From: Salinibacterium sp.
GTDB taxonomy: Bacteria > Actinomycetota > Actinomycetes > Actinomycetales > Microbacteriaceae
Length of the DNA stretch: 10,308 nt
Reading direction: 5' to 3'
NCBI GenBank assembly: GCA_025352485.1
Contig: JANXTJ010000052.1
Coordinates: 1 to 10,308 of the forward strand
Shown here: one piece after another, positions 1 through 6,019 of the stretch
How positions within the stretch are numbered: position 1 is the first letter of the stretch
Layout: each line of letters opens with the position of its first letter
The notes under the pieces: generated by a model
What the model saw: the letters and a program-made list of their open reading frames with translations, nothing else
What the model was told of the DNA's origin: nothing
Database searches by the model: none
Made by a program: the position numbers and the translations under genes

Positions 1-436
1 CGAAAACGCCCTGACCGCGGCTGACGAGGTCGATTACCTCATCGCTTGAGGTACACAGGTAGACGCTCGCGCCGTCACTCATCAGGGTGATCTGGGCTAG
101 GTCTCTGACCCCAGACTGGCGCAGCTGATCGACTGCCACCCGAATCTGCTGCAGCGAGATGCCGGTATCGAGGAGGCGCTTGACGAGCTTGAGTACCAGG
201 ATGTCGCGGAAACCGTAAAGGCGCTGCGACCCCGACCCGGCCGCGCCACGCACGGTCGGCTCAACGAGTTGCGTGCGGGCCCAGTAGTCCAGCTGGCGAT
301 AGCTGATGCCGGCAGCCCTGGCAGCGATCGCGCCCCGGTAGCCTGCGTCGGCATCCAACTCGGGCATGCCGTCGGTAAAAAGGAGGCCAAGATCGTAGCG
401 TGACTTATCGCTACGACTGAGTTCCGTCTCACTCAT
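1..436 (-). CDS. MerR-family regulator, Rv1830 (McdR/ResR)-like, 3' end outside window
   Basis: The gene starts at an ATG and stays open for 145 codons to the window edge, so the C-terminus is missing. Residues about 32-80 form the MerR winged helix-turn-helix: YRGAIAARAAGISYRQLDYW, then the wing GSGSQRLYGFRDI. A helical stretch follows (VKRLLDTGISLQQIRVAVDQ) and then SDGASVYLCTSSDEVIDLV. From memory this closely resembles mycobacterial Rv1830, a regulator tied to cell division and growth; that function is inferred here. Unlike classical MerR sensors, no effector-binding cysteines are seen in the visible part. A GGTAAGGG ribosome-binding sequence lies about 8 bases before the ATG. It follows ftsR on the same strand after a 127 bp gap with inverted repeats, so it may have its own promoter. 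A shorter overlapping frame at 97-432 is a shadow. Confidence 0.93.
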   Translation of the reverse strand, partial: MSETELSRSDKSRYDLGLLFTDGMPELDADAGYRGAIAARAAGISYRQLDYWARTQLVEPTVRGAAGSGSQRLYGFRDILVLKLVKRLLDTGISLQQIRVAVDQLRQSGVRDLAQITLMSDGASVYLCTSSDEVIDLVSRGQGVF

Positions 437-450
437 TAGTTGGCCCTTAC

Positions 451-486
451 CTTCAAGTTGAAGTTCACACTTAATGTTTCGTGTGA
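451..486 (-). promoter_or_regulatory. Inverted repeats upstream of the second merR; candidate operator
   Basis: The 127 bp between the ftsR stop and the second merR start holds two symmetric elements. CTTCAAGTTGAAG at 451-463 is a perfect 6+1+6 palindrome. TCACAC (465-470) and GTGTGA (481-486) form a second inverted repeat with a 10-base gap. MerR proteins bind inverted repeats in promoters, so autoregulation or control by FtsR is plausible. I could not place a convincing -35/-10 pair, so promoter activity is inference. Confidence 0.4.
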
Positions 487-563
487 CCCCACGGTACCCA
501 CGCCCCTCCCGGCGATCAACGACATTGGCTAGCGTGTCGGAACTGGGGGTACTGGAGAACTTA

Positions 564-1262
564 CTACGACTCGAGCCGGCTCAGTGCGGATCGAATGAGA
601 CTGCTGCGCACAATTTCCAACTGGCCCGCGATCTCCCGCGCTAGCTCGGCGGCACGCGCCCGACTGGACGCGTCTTTGCGCCGGGCGACCGGCATGAGGG
701 CGTTCTCGATCAGCCCGAGTTCGCGTTCGGCCGCCGCGCGGAAGCCGCGCAAGTGGCGCGGCTCGATCCCGGAACGCTGCAACTCGACGAGCGACGTCAG
801 CACGGCAAGGCAATCTTCACCGAACAGGTCGGCTGGCATGATCAGGGATGCTGAAATCGCGTCTCCCAGCAACATTGCGTTCGCGCCGGCCGCCCGAATG
901 AGCTCCTCGCGAGTGAACTTGCGTTCGACAGACAGCATGGATGGCGCGGCAATCGCCCCACCCGGCAACTCCGGTGCGCGGCCAGCGTCAAGCTCGCCGA
1001 GGTAGCCCCTGATGACCTTCAGCGGCAGATAGTGATCGCGCTGCATGGTGAGCACGAACCGCAGGCGATCCATGTCGGTCGCGGAAAACTTGCGGTAACC
1101 CGACTCGGTGCGCGCCGGCGCGACCAGTTGGCGTTCTTCGAGAAATCGCAGCTTCGATGGCGTGAGATCGGGAAATTCGGGATTGAGCTTCGCGAGAACT
1201 TGGCCGATGCTCAGGAGAGTCGCACTTGCTGGCGCACGGACGTGGGTGGCGAGGCGCGCCAC
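564..1262 (-). CDS. ftsR: MerR-family cell-division regulator FtsR (Rv1828-like)
   Basis: This 232-residue protein begins with GTG. The winged helix-turn-helix spans about residues 16-85: LLSIGQVLAKLNPEFPDLTP, then KLRFLEERQLV and the wing RTESGYRKF, then LRFVLTMQRDHYLPLKVI. This wording is the hallmark of Rv1828/FtsR. A C-terminal helical domain (about 112-232, starting FTREELIRAAG) probably mediates dimerisation or effector contact. In Corynebacterium FtsR activates ftsZ transcription; the same role here is inferred by family. Its GTG shares one base with the garA stop (TAGTG), implying translational coupling. The start could lie slightly downstream, since the first 15 residues are not conserved in my memory of the family, but no better start or Shine-Dalgarno sequence is seen. 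Confidence 0.92.
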   Translation of the reverse strand: MARLATHVRAPASATLLSIGQVLAKLNPEFPDLTPSKLRFLEERQLVAPARTESGYRKFSATDMDRLRFVLTMQRDHYLPLKVIRGYLGELDAGRAPELPGGAIAAPSMLSVERKFTREELIRAAGANAMLLGDAISASLIMPADLFGEDCLAVLTSLVELQRSGIEPRHLRGFRAAAERELGLIENALMPVARRKDASSRARAAELAREIAGQLEIVRSSLIRSALSRLES

Positions 1263-1765
1263 TACCGGCCAGCCAGGTGCGCGAGATCCAGTCGCGAAGC
1301 GTAGAACGTGAGACGGAACTTGCCAACCTGCACCTCGGCCCCGTCGCCGAGCAGGCCGGTCTCAATCCGCACGCCGTCGAAATAGGTACCGTTGAGCGAG
1401 CCGAGGTCTTCGACCTGAAAGCTCGACCCGTGGCGGATGAACTCCGCATGCCGACGGGAGACGGTCACGTCGTCGAGGAAGATGTCGGCCTCTGGATGGC
1501 GCCCCACGGTGGTGGTATCCGCATCCAAGAGGAATCGAGCGCCGACATTCGGTCCCCGCCGAACCACCAGAAGTGCCGAGCGCGACGGGAGTGCCCCAAT
1601 CGCGTCGAGCTCCTCCGGCGAGACGTCCCCATCGAGTGCGGCGAGCTGCGCGCCGAAATCGTCCCCGTAGCGCGCCGTCTCGTCAGTGCGCGGCTGTTCT
1701 GACACAGGCGGTTCTGACACAGGCATATCCCCAGCGGAGTGCTCCGGATTTTCGGAATCGATCAT
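1262..1765 (-). CDS. garA: FHA-domain regulator GarA/OdhI
   Basis: This is a 167-residue cytoplasmic protein with a disordered acidic N-terminus (1-58) and one FHA domain (about 64-155). The phosphothreonine-binding signature is intact: GR at 88-89, S103, R105-H106 in VSRRHAEF, and N125 in DLGSLNGTYF. Known GarA/OdhI proteins bind and inhibit 2-oxoglutarate dehydrogenase and affect glutamate metabolism, switched off when an N-terminal ETTS-type threonine is phosphorylated by PknB/PknG and folds back onto the FHA domain. Here the matching stretch reads DETARYGDDF (28-37), with one threonine replaced by alanine. An AAGAGAGG ribosome-binding sequence precedes the ATG by about 7 bases. It sits 16 bp after the phosphatidyltransferase stop and overlaps ftsR by one base, so the three form a likely operon. 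Confidence 0.93.
   Translation of the reverse strand: MIDSENPEHSAGDMPVSEPPVSEQPRTDETARYGDDFGAQLAALDGDVSPEELDAIGALPSRSALLVVRRGPNVGARFLLDADTTTVGRHPEADIFLDDVTVSRRHAEFIRHGSSFQVEDLGSLNGTYFDGVRIETGLLGDGAEVQVGKFRLTFYASRLDLAHLAGR
1696..1724. repeat. 15 bp tandem duplication inside garA
   Basis: GTTCTGACACAGGC occurs twice, at 1696-1709 and 1711-1724, with a 15-base period, so the reading frame is kept. It encodes the repeated PVSEP / PVSEQ in the disordered N-terminus of GarA (about residues 15-25). It is probably a slippage duplication in an unconstrained linker. Confidence 0.8.
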
Positions 1766-1781
1766 CGCGTGCCTCTCTTTC

Positions 1782-2399
1782 TTAGCTATTTAGAGTATCC
1801 GATTCGGGGGCAGGTCCTACCCCCGGAATTCGAATAACTCGGAGAGTTTCAGACAGGTAGCTGAGCCCGGCACACCAATAGAGGAAGACACCCCAGAGGG
1901 CGAAAGCCCAACCGATGGGGATGGTCATGGTCGCGGCGTCCGGGAAGGCCTGCCCGATCATAAAAATCGGCAGGGCGTAGAAGAGGCACAGGGTTGCGAG
2001 CTTGCCCAAATGGTGAACCGGAAGCGGCCCGTAGCCGAAATTTGCGCCAACGATGCCGAGCACCAAGAGCATGACATCGCGCGCGACGATGACCGCAAAT
2101 AACCACCACGGAATCACTCCGCGCAGGGCGAGACCGATGAGCGCGGCGAAAATGAACAGCCGGTCGGCCGCGGGATCCAGCAGCTGGCCCAGGCGCGACA
2201 TCTGGTGAAAGCGCCGCGCTATCTGGCCATCGAGAAAGTCGGTCACGCTGGAGATGACCAGCACGAGCAGTGCAAAGCCGTCGCGTCCGCCGATGATGAG
2301 CACGAGGAAGACGGGCACGAGCAGAAGCCGCAAGAAACTCAGAAGGTTGGGAATCGTCAGCACCCGGTGGCTGACAACGCTTTCCAGGTTCACTCCCAC
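1782..2399 (-). CDS. CDP-alcohol phosphatidyltransferase (PgsA-like)
   Basis: This integral membrane enzyme of about 205 residues transfers a phosphatidyl group from CDP-diacylglycerol to an alcohol during phospholipid synthesis. The family motif D-x2-DG-x2-AR-x8-G-x3-D-x3-D is perfect in the stretch DFLDGQIARR to DPAADR (about residues 54-79). About five to six hydrophobic segments are visible. The substrate (glycerol-3-phosphate or inositol phosphate) cannot be read from the sequence. M. tuberculosis pgsA2 (Rv1822) lies near garA, which supports kinship, not substrate. The frame stays open far upstream (to 2957) but that part is antisense to another gene and not PgsA-like. In-frame GTG starts exist at 2399, 2393 and 2363. 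I chose 2399 because a TAGACT -10 lies 8 bases before it, as for a leaderless start. The start at 2363 would place the protein at LTIPNLLSFLR, also typical of the family. Confidence 0.88.
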   Translation of the reverse strand: MGVNLESVVSHRVLTIPNLLSFLRLLLVPVFLVLIIGGRDGFALLVLVISSVTDFLDGQIARRFHQMSRLGQLLDPAADRLFIFAALIGLALRGVIPWWLFAVIVARDVMLLVLGIVGANFGYGPLPVHHLGKLATLCLFYALPIFMIGQAFPDAATMTIPIGWAFALWGVFLYWCAGLSYLSETLRVIRIPGVGPAPESDTLNS

Positions 2400-2407
2400 G
2401 AGGCACG

Positions 2408-2413
2408 AGTCTA
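2408..2413 (-). promoter_or_regulatory. -10 element for the phosphatidyltransferase operon
   Basis: Read on the minus strand, TAGACT lies 8 bases before the GTG at 2399. This TAnnnT box plus short spacing fits an actinobacterial leaderless promoter. No good -35 box is seen, so support is modest. Confidence 0.45.
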
Positions 2414-2452
2414 GCCAGCGGCATCCGAACGCGGGGTTTCGGCGCCGCGCGG

Positions 2453-2458
2453 TAGCGT
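2453..2458 (+). promoter_or_regulatory. -10 element for the leucine-rich-repeat variant gene
   Basis: TAGCGT lies 7 bases before the ATG at 2466 and there is no properly spaced Shine-Dalgarno sequence, since GTGAAGG abuts the start. It is diverged from the minus-strand -10 about 40 bases away, so the 66 bp gap would be a compact divergent promoter. There is no clear -35 box. Confidence 0.4.
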
Positions 2459-2465
2459 GAAGGGT

Positions 2466-2909
2466 ATGTCGTGCATCCGCTTCACCACCCCGGCACAGTT
2501 GGCCCAATTGCGGGCCATGGCCCCCGCGATGTTGACGGCCGAGCAGGCCGCGGTGCTGCATCCCGCACCCGAGTTCACCGCGAGCAAGCTGCGTCGCCTG
2601 AGGTTGCTCGCCACCCACCCGAACCCGAAGATTCGTGAAAGCGTGGCGAGCAGCAACCACACTCCCCCAGACCTGTTCCAGTCTCTCGCGAACGACCCGG
2701 ATGAACGTGTGCGGGCCTGCGTCGCCAAGAACACGGCCACACCGGGCGAGGTGTTGGGGAGCCTCGTGATCGATGACTCCGAGCGTGTTCGCGGCTTTCT
2801 CGCGGTCAATTTCTTCCTGCCAGCCGACGCCCTGGCGCGTCTCGCCAACGACAGCAGCACGACCGTTCGTGAGCTCGTGCGCTGGAGGACGGAGCTCGCC
2901 AACGCCTGA
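2466..2909 (+). CDS. Variant leucine-rich repeat (LRV/HEAT-like) protein
   Basis: This is a 147-residue soluble protein of unknown function. It carries helical repeats with an exact 26-residue period: 48-73, 74-99, 100-125 and a partial one from 126. Each unit follows the pattern L-A-x-D/H-P/D-x-x-x-x-V/I-R-x-x-V-A-x-N-x-x-x-P-x-x-L. This matches the variant leucine-rich repeat family (LRV), which forms a curved solenoid usually used for protein binding. There is no signal peptide, membrane segment or catalytic motif. An in-frame GTG at 2457 is an alternative start adding MKG, but the -10 box at 2453-2458 would overlap it, favouring ATG 2466. It is divergent from the phosphatidyltransferase and separated by 98 bp from the next gene, which has its own promoter. 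Confidence 0.85.
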   Translation: MSCIRFTTPAQLAQLRAMAPAMLTAEQAAVLHPAPEFTASKLRRLRLLATHPNPKIRESVASSNHTPPDLFQSLANDPDERVRACVAKNTATPGEVLGSLVIDDSERVRGFLAVNFFLPADALARLANDSSTTVRELVRWRTELANA

Positions 2910-2950
2910 GCGGCTCGAGGGCAGCAGCGAGGCAGCGACGCTCGTCACGA

Positions 2951-2972
2951 TGGCCACACCGTGGCCACACCG
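2951..2972. repeat. Two tandem copies of TGGCCACACCG
   Basis: TGGCCACACCG is repeated head to tail at 2951-2961 and 2962-2972, directly before the -35 box at 2973. The copies contain the palindrome GTGGCCAC (2961-2968). The position suits an activator site, though simple slippage is equally possible. Confidence 0.6.
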
Positions 2973-3001
2973 TTCACTTTCGTCACATATCTGTCTACCC
3001 T
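2973..3001 (+). promoter_or_regulatory. Promoter (-35 TTCACT, 17 bp, -10 TACCCT) for the secreted protein gene
   Basis: TTCACT at 2973-2978 and TACCCT at 2996-3001 are separated by exactly 17 bases. The ATG at 3008 follows the -10 by 6 bases, so transcription should start at or next to the A of the start codon. No Shine-Dalgarno sequence is present. This is the best promoter in the window and predicts a leaderless mRNA. Confidence 0.65.
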
Positions 3002-3007
3002 GTAGCT

Positions 3008-4171
3008 ATGGTGACCCTACGGCCGAGATCGGGCCTGCTCGTGGCCCTGCTCGCCTGGGCGGTGGCCGTGACGATGGCCGCGACCGCGAGCATCCCTGCC
3101 GATGCAACGCCCATGCCGTTGGCCCCTCGCGCCGATTATCCGTCATGGGATCAGGTGGCGGCCGCCAGAAATAATCAGGCGTCAACCGCAACCACGATTG
3201 CCACCCTGAATCAGCTGCTCGCTCAATTGCAGGCCGACTCCGCCCGCCTCGGTGACGTGGCGATCAAACGCGCCGCGGAGTCAGATGCCGCCCAATCCGC
3301 CCTCGCCTCTGCCACCGAGTCGGCGACAGCCCTAGCCCGGCAGTCGGATGCCGCGGCACAGCGGGCCTACGTCTCGACCGAGCATGCCGCCGCCGTCGCC
3401 GCAGCGCTGTACCGCTTAGGGGGTGCGGACCTCGGCGGCCGAACGCTCTTCGCCGATTCCCGCACCGCGTCCAACCTGCTCTATCAGCTCGGTGCACTCG
3501 ACAAACTGGGAGCCAGACTGACAGGCCTGCTGAACAGCGCCCAAACCGAGCGCAATCAGGCGGCCGCACTTCGCGACCAGTCGGCGGCCGCACAGAAGGA
3601 ACAAGCCAGACTCTCGACCGTCGCCAAGAGTGCTCTGGCCGCCGCCCAGTCGGCGCTGGGAACCGCGAACGCCGCCCTCAGCGACCAGCAGGCACACCTT
3701 GACCAGCTCTACGCGCAGCTCGCAAGTCTGAAAAACACGACGGCGCAGGTAGAGCAGGCATATGCGATCGGGCAGCAACAGAGCAATGCTGGCTCCGGCT
3801 CCGACGGTTCGGCGGGCAGTCCCGGGGACGGGTCGATTTCCGACGTTCCCTCCAGCGCGAATAATAATCCTGCCGCTGCCCAAGCTTTTGCTTACTCTGT
3901 GCTGGCCAGCCACGGATTTGGCCCTGAGCAAAACAGCTGTCTGCTGTGGCTATGGAACCGCGAATCGGGATGGCGCACCAACGCGTACAACCCGGCCGGA
4001 CTGGCCTACGGCATCCCGCAGGCGCTGCCCGGCAGCAAAATGGCGGCGGTGGGCGCTGACTGGCGCACGAATTATCAGACCCAGGTCAGCTGGGGCATTA
4101 TCTACATCATCGATCGGTACGACACCCCGTGCGGCGCTTGGGCGCACTCGCAGCGGGTGGGCTGGTACTGA
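3008..4171 (+). CDS. Secreted coiled-coil protein with transglycosylase/Apf-like C-terminal domain
   Basis: This 387-residue exported protein has a signal peptide at about 1-30 (Arg-containing start, hydrophobic core LLVALLAWAVAV, Ala-rich cleavage region). An Ala/Gln-rich coiled coil follows from about 45 to 255, of the kind seen in cell-wall hydrolases. A Ser/Gly/Asn linker spans 257-288. The C-terminal domain, about 290-387, reads LWNRESGW, YNPAGLAYGIPQ and ends CGAWAHSQRVGWY. This resembles the aggregation-promoting-factor/lysozyme-like fold, in which the glutamate of NRES (E319) would be the catalytic acid. C311 and C375 could form a disulfide. A role in peptidoglycan cleavage or cell-wall remodelling is inferred. 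It starts without a leader behind its own promoter. The next gene begins 27 bases after its stop. Confidence 0.85.
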   Translation: MVTLRPRSGLLVALLAWAVAVTMAATASIPADATPMPLAPRADYPSWDQVAAARNNQASTATTIATLNQLLAQLQADSARLGDVAIKRAAESDAAQSALASATESATALARQSDAAAQRAYVSTEHAAAVAAALYRLGGADLGGRTLFADSRTASNLLYQLGALDKLGARLTGLLNSAQTERNQAAALRDQSAAAQKEQARLSTVAKSALAAAQSALGTANAALSDQQAHLDQLYAQLASLKNTTAQVEQAYAIGQQQSNAGSGSDGSAGSPGDGSISDVPSSANNNPAAAQAFAYSVLASHGFGPEQNSCLLWLWNRESGWRTNAYNPAGLAYGIPQALPGSKMAAVGADWRTNYQTQVSWGIIYIIDRYDTPCGAWAHSQRVGWY

Positions 4172-4208
4172 TGGGCGCCGACTAGTGGGCGGGTATTAAT
4201 GGGCGCCG
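4171..4208 (+). repeat. Duplicated start context ATGGGCGCCG
   Basis: ATGGGCGCCG occurs at 4171-4180, overlapping the stop codon of the upstream gene, and again at 4199-4208 as the true start of the S4 gene. The first copy opens a 4-codon frame ending in TAG (4183-4185). It may be a decayed earlier start or a local duplication. Confidence 0.6.
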
Positions 4209-4618
4209 CAACCGTCCGCGTCGATAGCTGGCTGTGGGCGATCCGGATCTATAAAACCCGCTCGGCGGCGACCGCAGCGTGCCGGGCCGGCCATGTGAAG
4301 GTCAACAGCGAACGCGCCAAAGCCGCGCAGTCCGTGAAAATCGGCGATGAGGTTCGAGTGCGAATCTCGGGGTCCGACAAGATCCTCGAGGTGCGCGAGA
4401 CGCTCGTTAAGCGAGTCGCCGCCGCCGTGGCCGTTACCAGTTATCTGGACCACAGCCCACCGTTGCCCGACCCGGTCGAGGTTGCCCTCGCTCCGCAGCG
4501 CGATCGCGGGGCGGGACGACCTACCAAGCGTGAGCGTCGCGACCTCGAAAAACTCCGCGGGCGCGACGACGACGCGCTCGACGGAAGTGCCGTCGGCGTG
4601 CGACACACGCCCGCGTAG
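4199..4618 (+). CDS. S4-domain RNA-binding protein, Hsp15-like
   Basis: This 139-residue protein has an S4 RNA-binding domain at about 6-60: VRVDSWLWAIRIYKTRSAAT, then AGHVKVNSERAKAAQSVKIGD. That order is typical of Hsp15 (HslR), which in E. coli binds stalled 50S subunits carrying nascent-chain tRNA. Function here is by family. The C-terminal tail (about 97-139) is charged and probably flexible, with GRPTKRERRDLEKLRG characteristic of Hsp15 homologues. It follows the secreted-protein gene by 27 bases; GGGCGGG about 5 bases before the ATG may serve as the ribosome-binding site. It may be co-transcribed with the upstream gene. Confidence 0.9.
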   Translation: MGAATVRVDSWLWAIRIYKTRSAATAACRAGHVKVNSERAKAAQSVKIGDEVRVRISGSDKILEVRETLVKRVAAAVAVTSYLDHSPPLPDPVEVALAPQRDRGAGRPTKRERRDLEKLRGRDDDALDGSAVGVRHTPA

Positions 4619-4684
4619 CGCCAGCCAAGCTGCGGCGCGTACTCTCGTCACAGGAGCATCCGGCTCTTCCGAGAGGATCCTGAC

Positions 4685-4795
4685 ATGGCTGACAAGTCCC
4701 CCAAGAAGTCCACGGCCAAGACCGTGGCGAGCAAATCTCTCAAGGAGAAGCGCGCAGACAAGAAGGACAAGGCCGCAAGCAAGCGCAAAGACTGA
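4685..4795 (+). CDS. 36-residue lysine-rich small protein
   Basis: A short frame starts at ATG with GAGAGGA as a well-spaced ribosome-binding sequence (7 bases). The product begins MADKSPKKSTAK and contains KSLKEKRADKKDKA. It has 12 lysines and 2 arginines in 36 residues, no aromatic residue or cysteine, and should be unfolded and nucleic-acid binding or ribosome associated. I recall similar tiny SLKEKRA-containing proteins across actinobacteria, all uncharacterised, so I regard it as real. It lies 66 bp after the S4 gene and ends at a GC hairpin. Its function is unknown. Confidence 0.75.
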   Translation: MADKSPKKSTAKTVASKSLKEKRADKKDKAASKRKD

Positions 4796-4803
4796 CCGAG
4801 GGC

Positions 4804-4827
4804 GCTCGCGGGATTTCCCCCGCGGGC
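4804..4827 (+). terminator. GC-rich hairpin after the small lysine-rich gene
   Basis: GCTCGCGGG pairs with CCCGCGGGC (one G-U pair) around a 6-base loop, 9 bases after the stop codon. No T run follows, so it is a terminator-like hairpin rather than a classical intrinsic terminator; U-tailless hairpins are common in high-GC actinobacteria. Confidence 0.5.
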
Positions 4828-4860
4828 GGACCCCCGAAATTGAGGCACTCGTGCCGGGAA

Positions 4861-4938
4861 CTAGCGCTGCCGCACTGGCGTCGCCATCCAATACCCTCCA
4901 CGCTCCTTGCGCTCCCATTGGGGGTGCCACCAGGTCAT
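4861..4938 (-). CDS. Doubtful 25-residue Trp-rich micro-ORF
   Basis: An ATG frame on the minus strand encodes 25 residues beginning MTWWHPQWERKERGGYWM, with four tryptophans. It lies in the 238 bp between the small lysine-rich gene and the permease remnant, where nothing else is coding. The composition is unlike a random frame, but there is no strong ribosome-binding sequence and no recognised family. It could be the tail of a lost gene or chance. Confidence 0.2.
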   Translation of the reverse strand: MTWWHPQWERKERGGYWMATPVRQR

Positions 4939-5021
4939 GGCGGTCCCGTTCGCTGACGTCCGATGATCTCCTCGGCAACGGTGGCTCCCTAAACGTGACC
5001 CTGTTCAAGCTCCGACCGGGC

Positions 5022-5036
5022 TAGCGCACGGCGCTA
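5022..5036 (-). terminator. Small hairpin at the permease stop codon
   Basis: TAGCGC / GCGCTA form a perfect 6-base stem with a 3-base loop and include the permease stop codon. There is no T run. With the hairpin at 4804-4827 it bounds the convergent intergenic region. Weak evidence for termination. Confidence 0.25.
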
Positions 5037-6019
5037 CAGCCGCTGCGTTCGCGACAACACGGTCTGCACGATGACCACGACCGCGAGGAACACTCCCGAG
5101 ACCACCGATTGCACCGAGGAGCTGAGCGACCCCACCTGGTTGATCAGATTCTGGATGACGCTCAGTAGTAGCACACCCGCGACGGTCCCGATAAGGTTTC
5201 CGCGGCCTCCCACCAGCAAGGTCCCGCCGATCACGACCGCAGAGATTGCGCCGAGCTCCAGCCCGACACCCACTGTTGGCACTCCCGAAGACGAGTACGC
5301 CGCGTTCAGTGCGCCAGCCACCCCCGCGCACACCCCGCTCACGATGTACACGGTGAGCCTGACCCTCGCCACCGGCAATCCCATGAGAGTCGCCGCGCTT
5401 TCGGAACCGCCCACGGCAAGAATCGCTTGACCCCCGCGCGATCGGGTCAGGAGCACCGTGCCGACGACGACCGCCACGATCGCCACCAGTACCGGCCAGC
5501 TATGCCCCCTTGGCCGATCGCGATCATTGCGGGATCAGTGACGAGCGGTGTTGTCGACCCGCTATTAGTCGTGGCAAGCACGAGGCCACGCACCCCCAAA
5601 AGTCCCGCAAGAGTGACGATGAACGGCGCCATCTTCGCGTAGGCGATGAGCAAACCCTGCAGCAGCCCCACCGTGCCGCAGACGAGCAGCGGAAGACCGA
5701 GGCCAGCGAACACGCCGAGCTGCGACCCGTAGGCGGCCAGCACTCCGCCGAGGGCGAAAACTGAGCCGACCGAAAGGTCGATGCCGCCGGTGAGAATGAC
5801 GAAAGTCATCCCAACGGAAACTATGAGCAAGAACGACGACTGGGTAGCGATATTTGCAAAATTGTTGAGCGTGGGAAACGTGGGAAATGCCACGCTCCCC
5901 ATAATGAGGAATAGCACGAGTACGATCGCGGCGCCGTAAGACTGCGCCACCGCGGCGAGCCGCTCCCGCCTGAGCTGCGCATTGGTCGCCGGCCCGGCGC
6001 TCGGCTCCAGTGTGCTCAT
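5034..6019 (-). pseudogene. Sugar ABC transporter permease (YjfF/RbsC type), frameshifted
   Basis: Two overlapping frames together make one membrane permease of about 327 residues. The first (ATG 6019, frame open to 5447) has a cytoplasmic N-terminus, several membrane segments and the family stretch SFLLIVSVGMTFVILTGGID followed by LSVGSVFA. The second supplies HSWPVLVAIVAVVVGTVLL through AISAVVIGGTLLVGG and ends SRTQRL. The frames meet at a run of five Gs (5505-5509). One added G reads cleanly as IGQGG-HSWPVLVA. The gene is therefore broken by a 1-base loss, or the base is a sequencing error. The ATG overlaps the upstream permease stop (ATGA), as in ytfT-yjfF pairs, which import sugars such as galactofuranose in E. 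coli. Substrate here is unknown. Confidence 0.88.

Noticed and set aside
97..432. 111-codon minus-strand frame
   Set aside because: It is an out-of-frame shadow of the second MerR gene, which runs from ATG 436 through the window edge.
2400..2957. Long N-terminal extension of the phosphatidyltransferase frame
   Set aside because: It is antisense to the LRV gene, hydrophilic and unlike the family, whose N-terminus begins near LTIPNLLSFLR.
4616..4684. Separate promoter (TACTCT at 4640-4645) for the small lysine-rich gene
   Set aside because: No acceptable -35 at 16-19 bases, and read-through from the S4 gene explains expression equally well.
4196..5008. 270-codon minus-strand frame over the S4 and small lysine-rich genes
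   Set aside because: It is antisense to two better supported genes and has Arg/Ser-rich shadow composition and no recognised domain.
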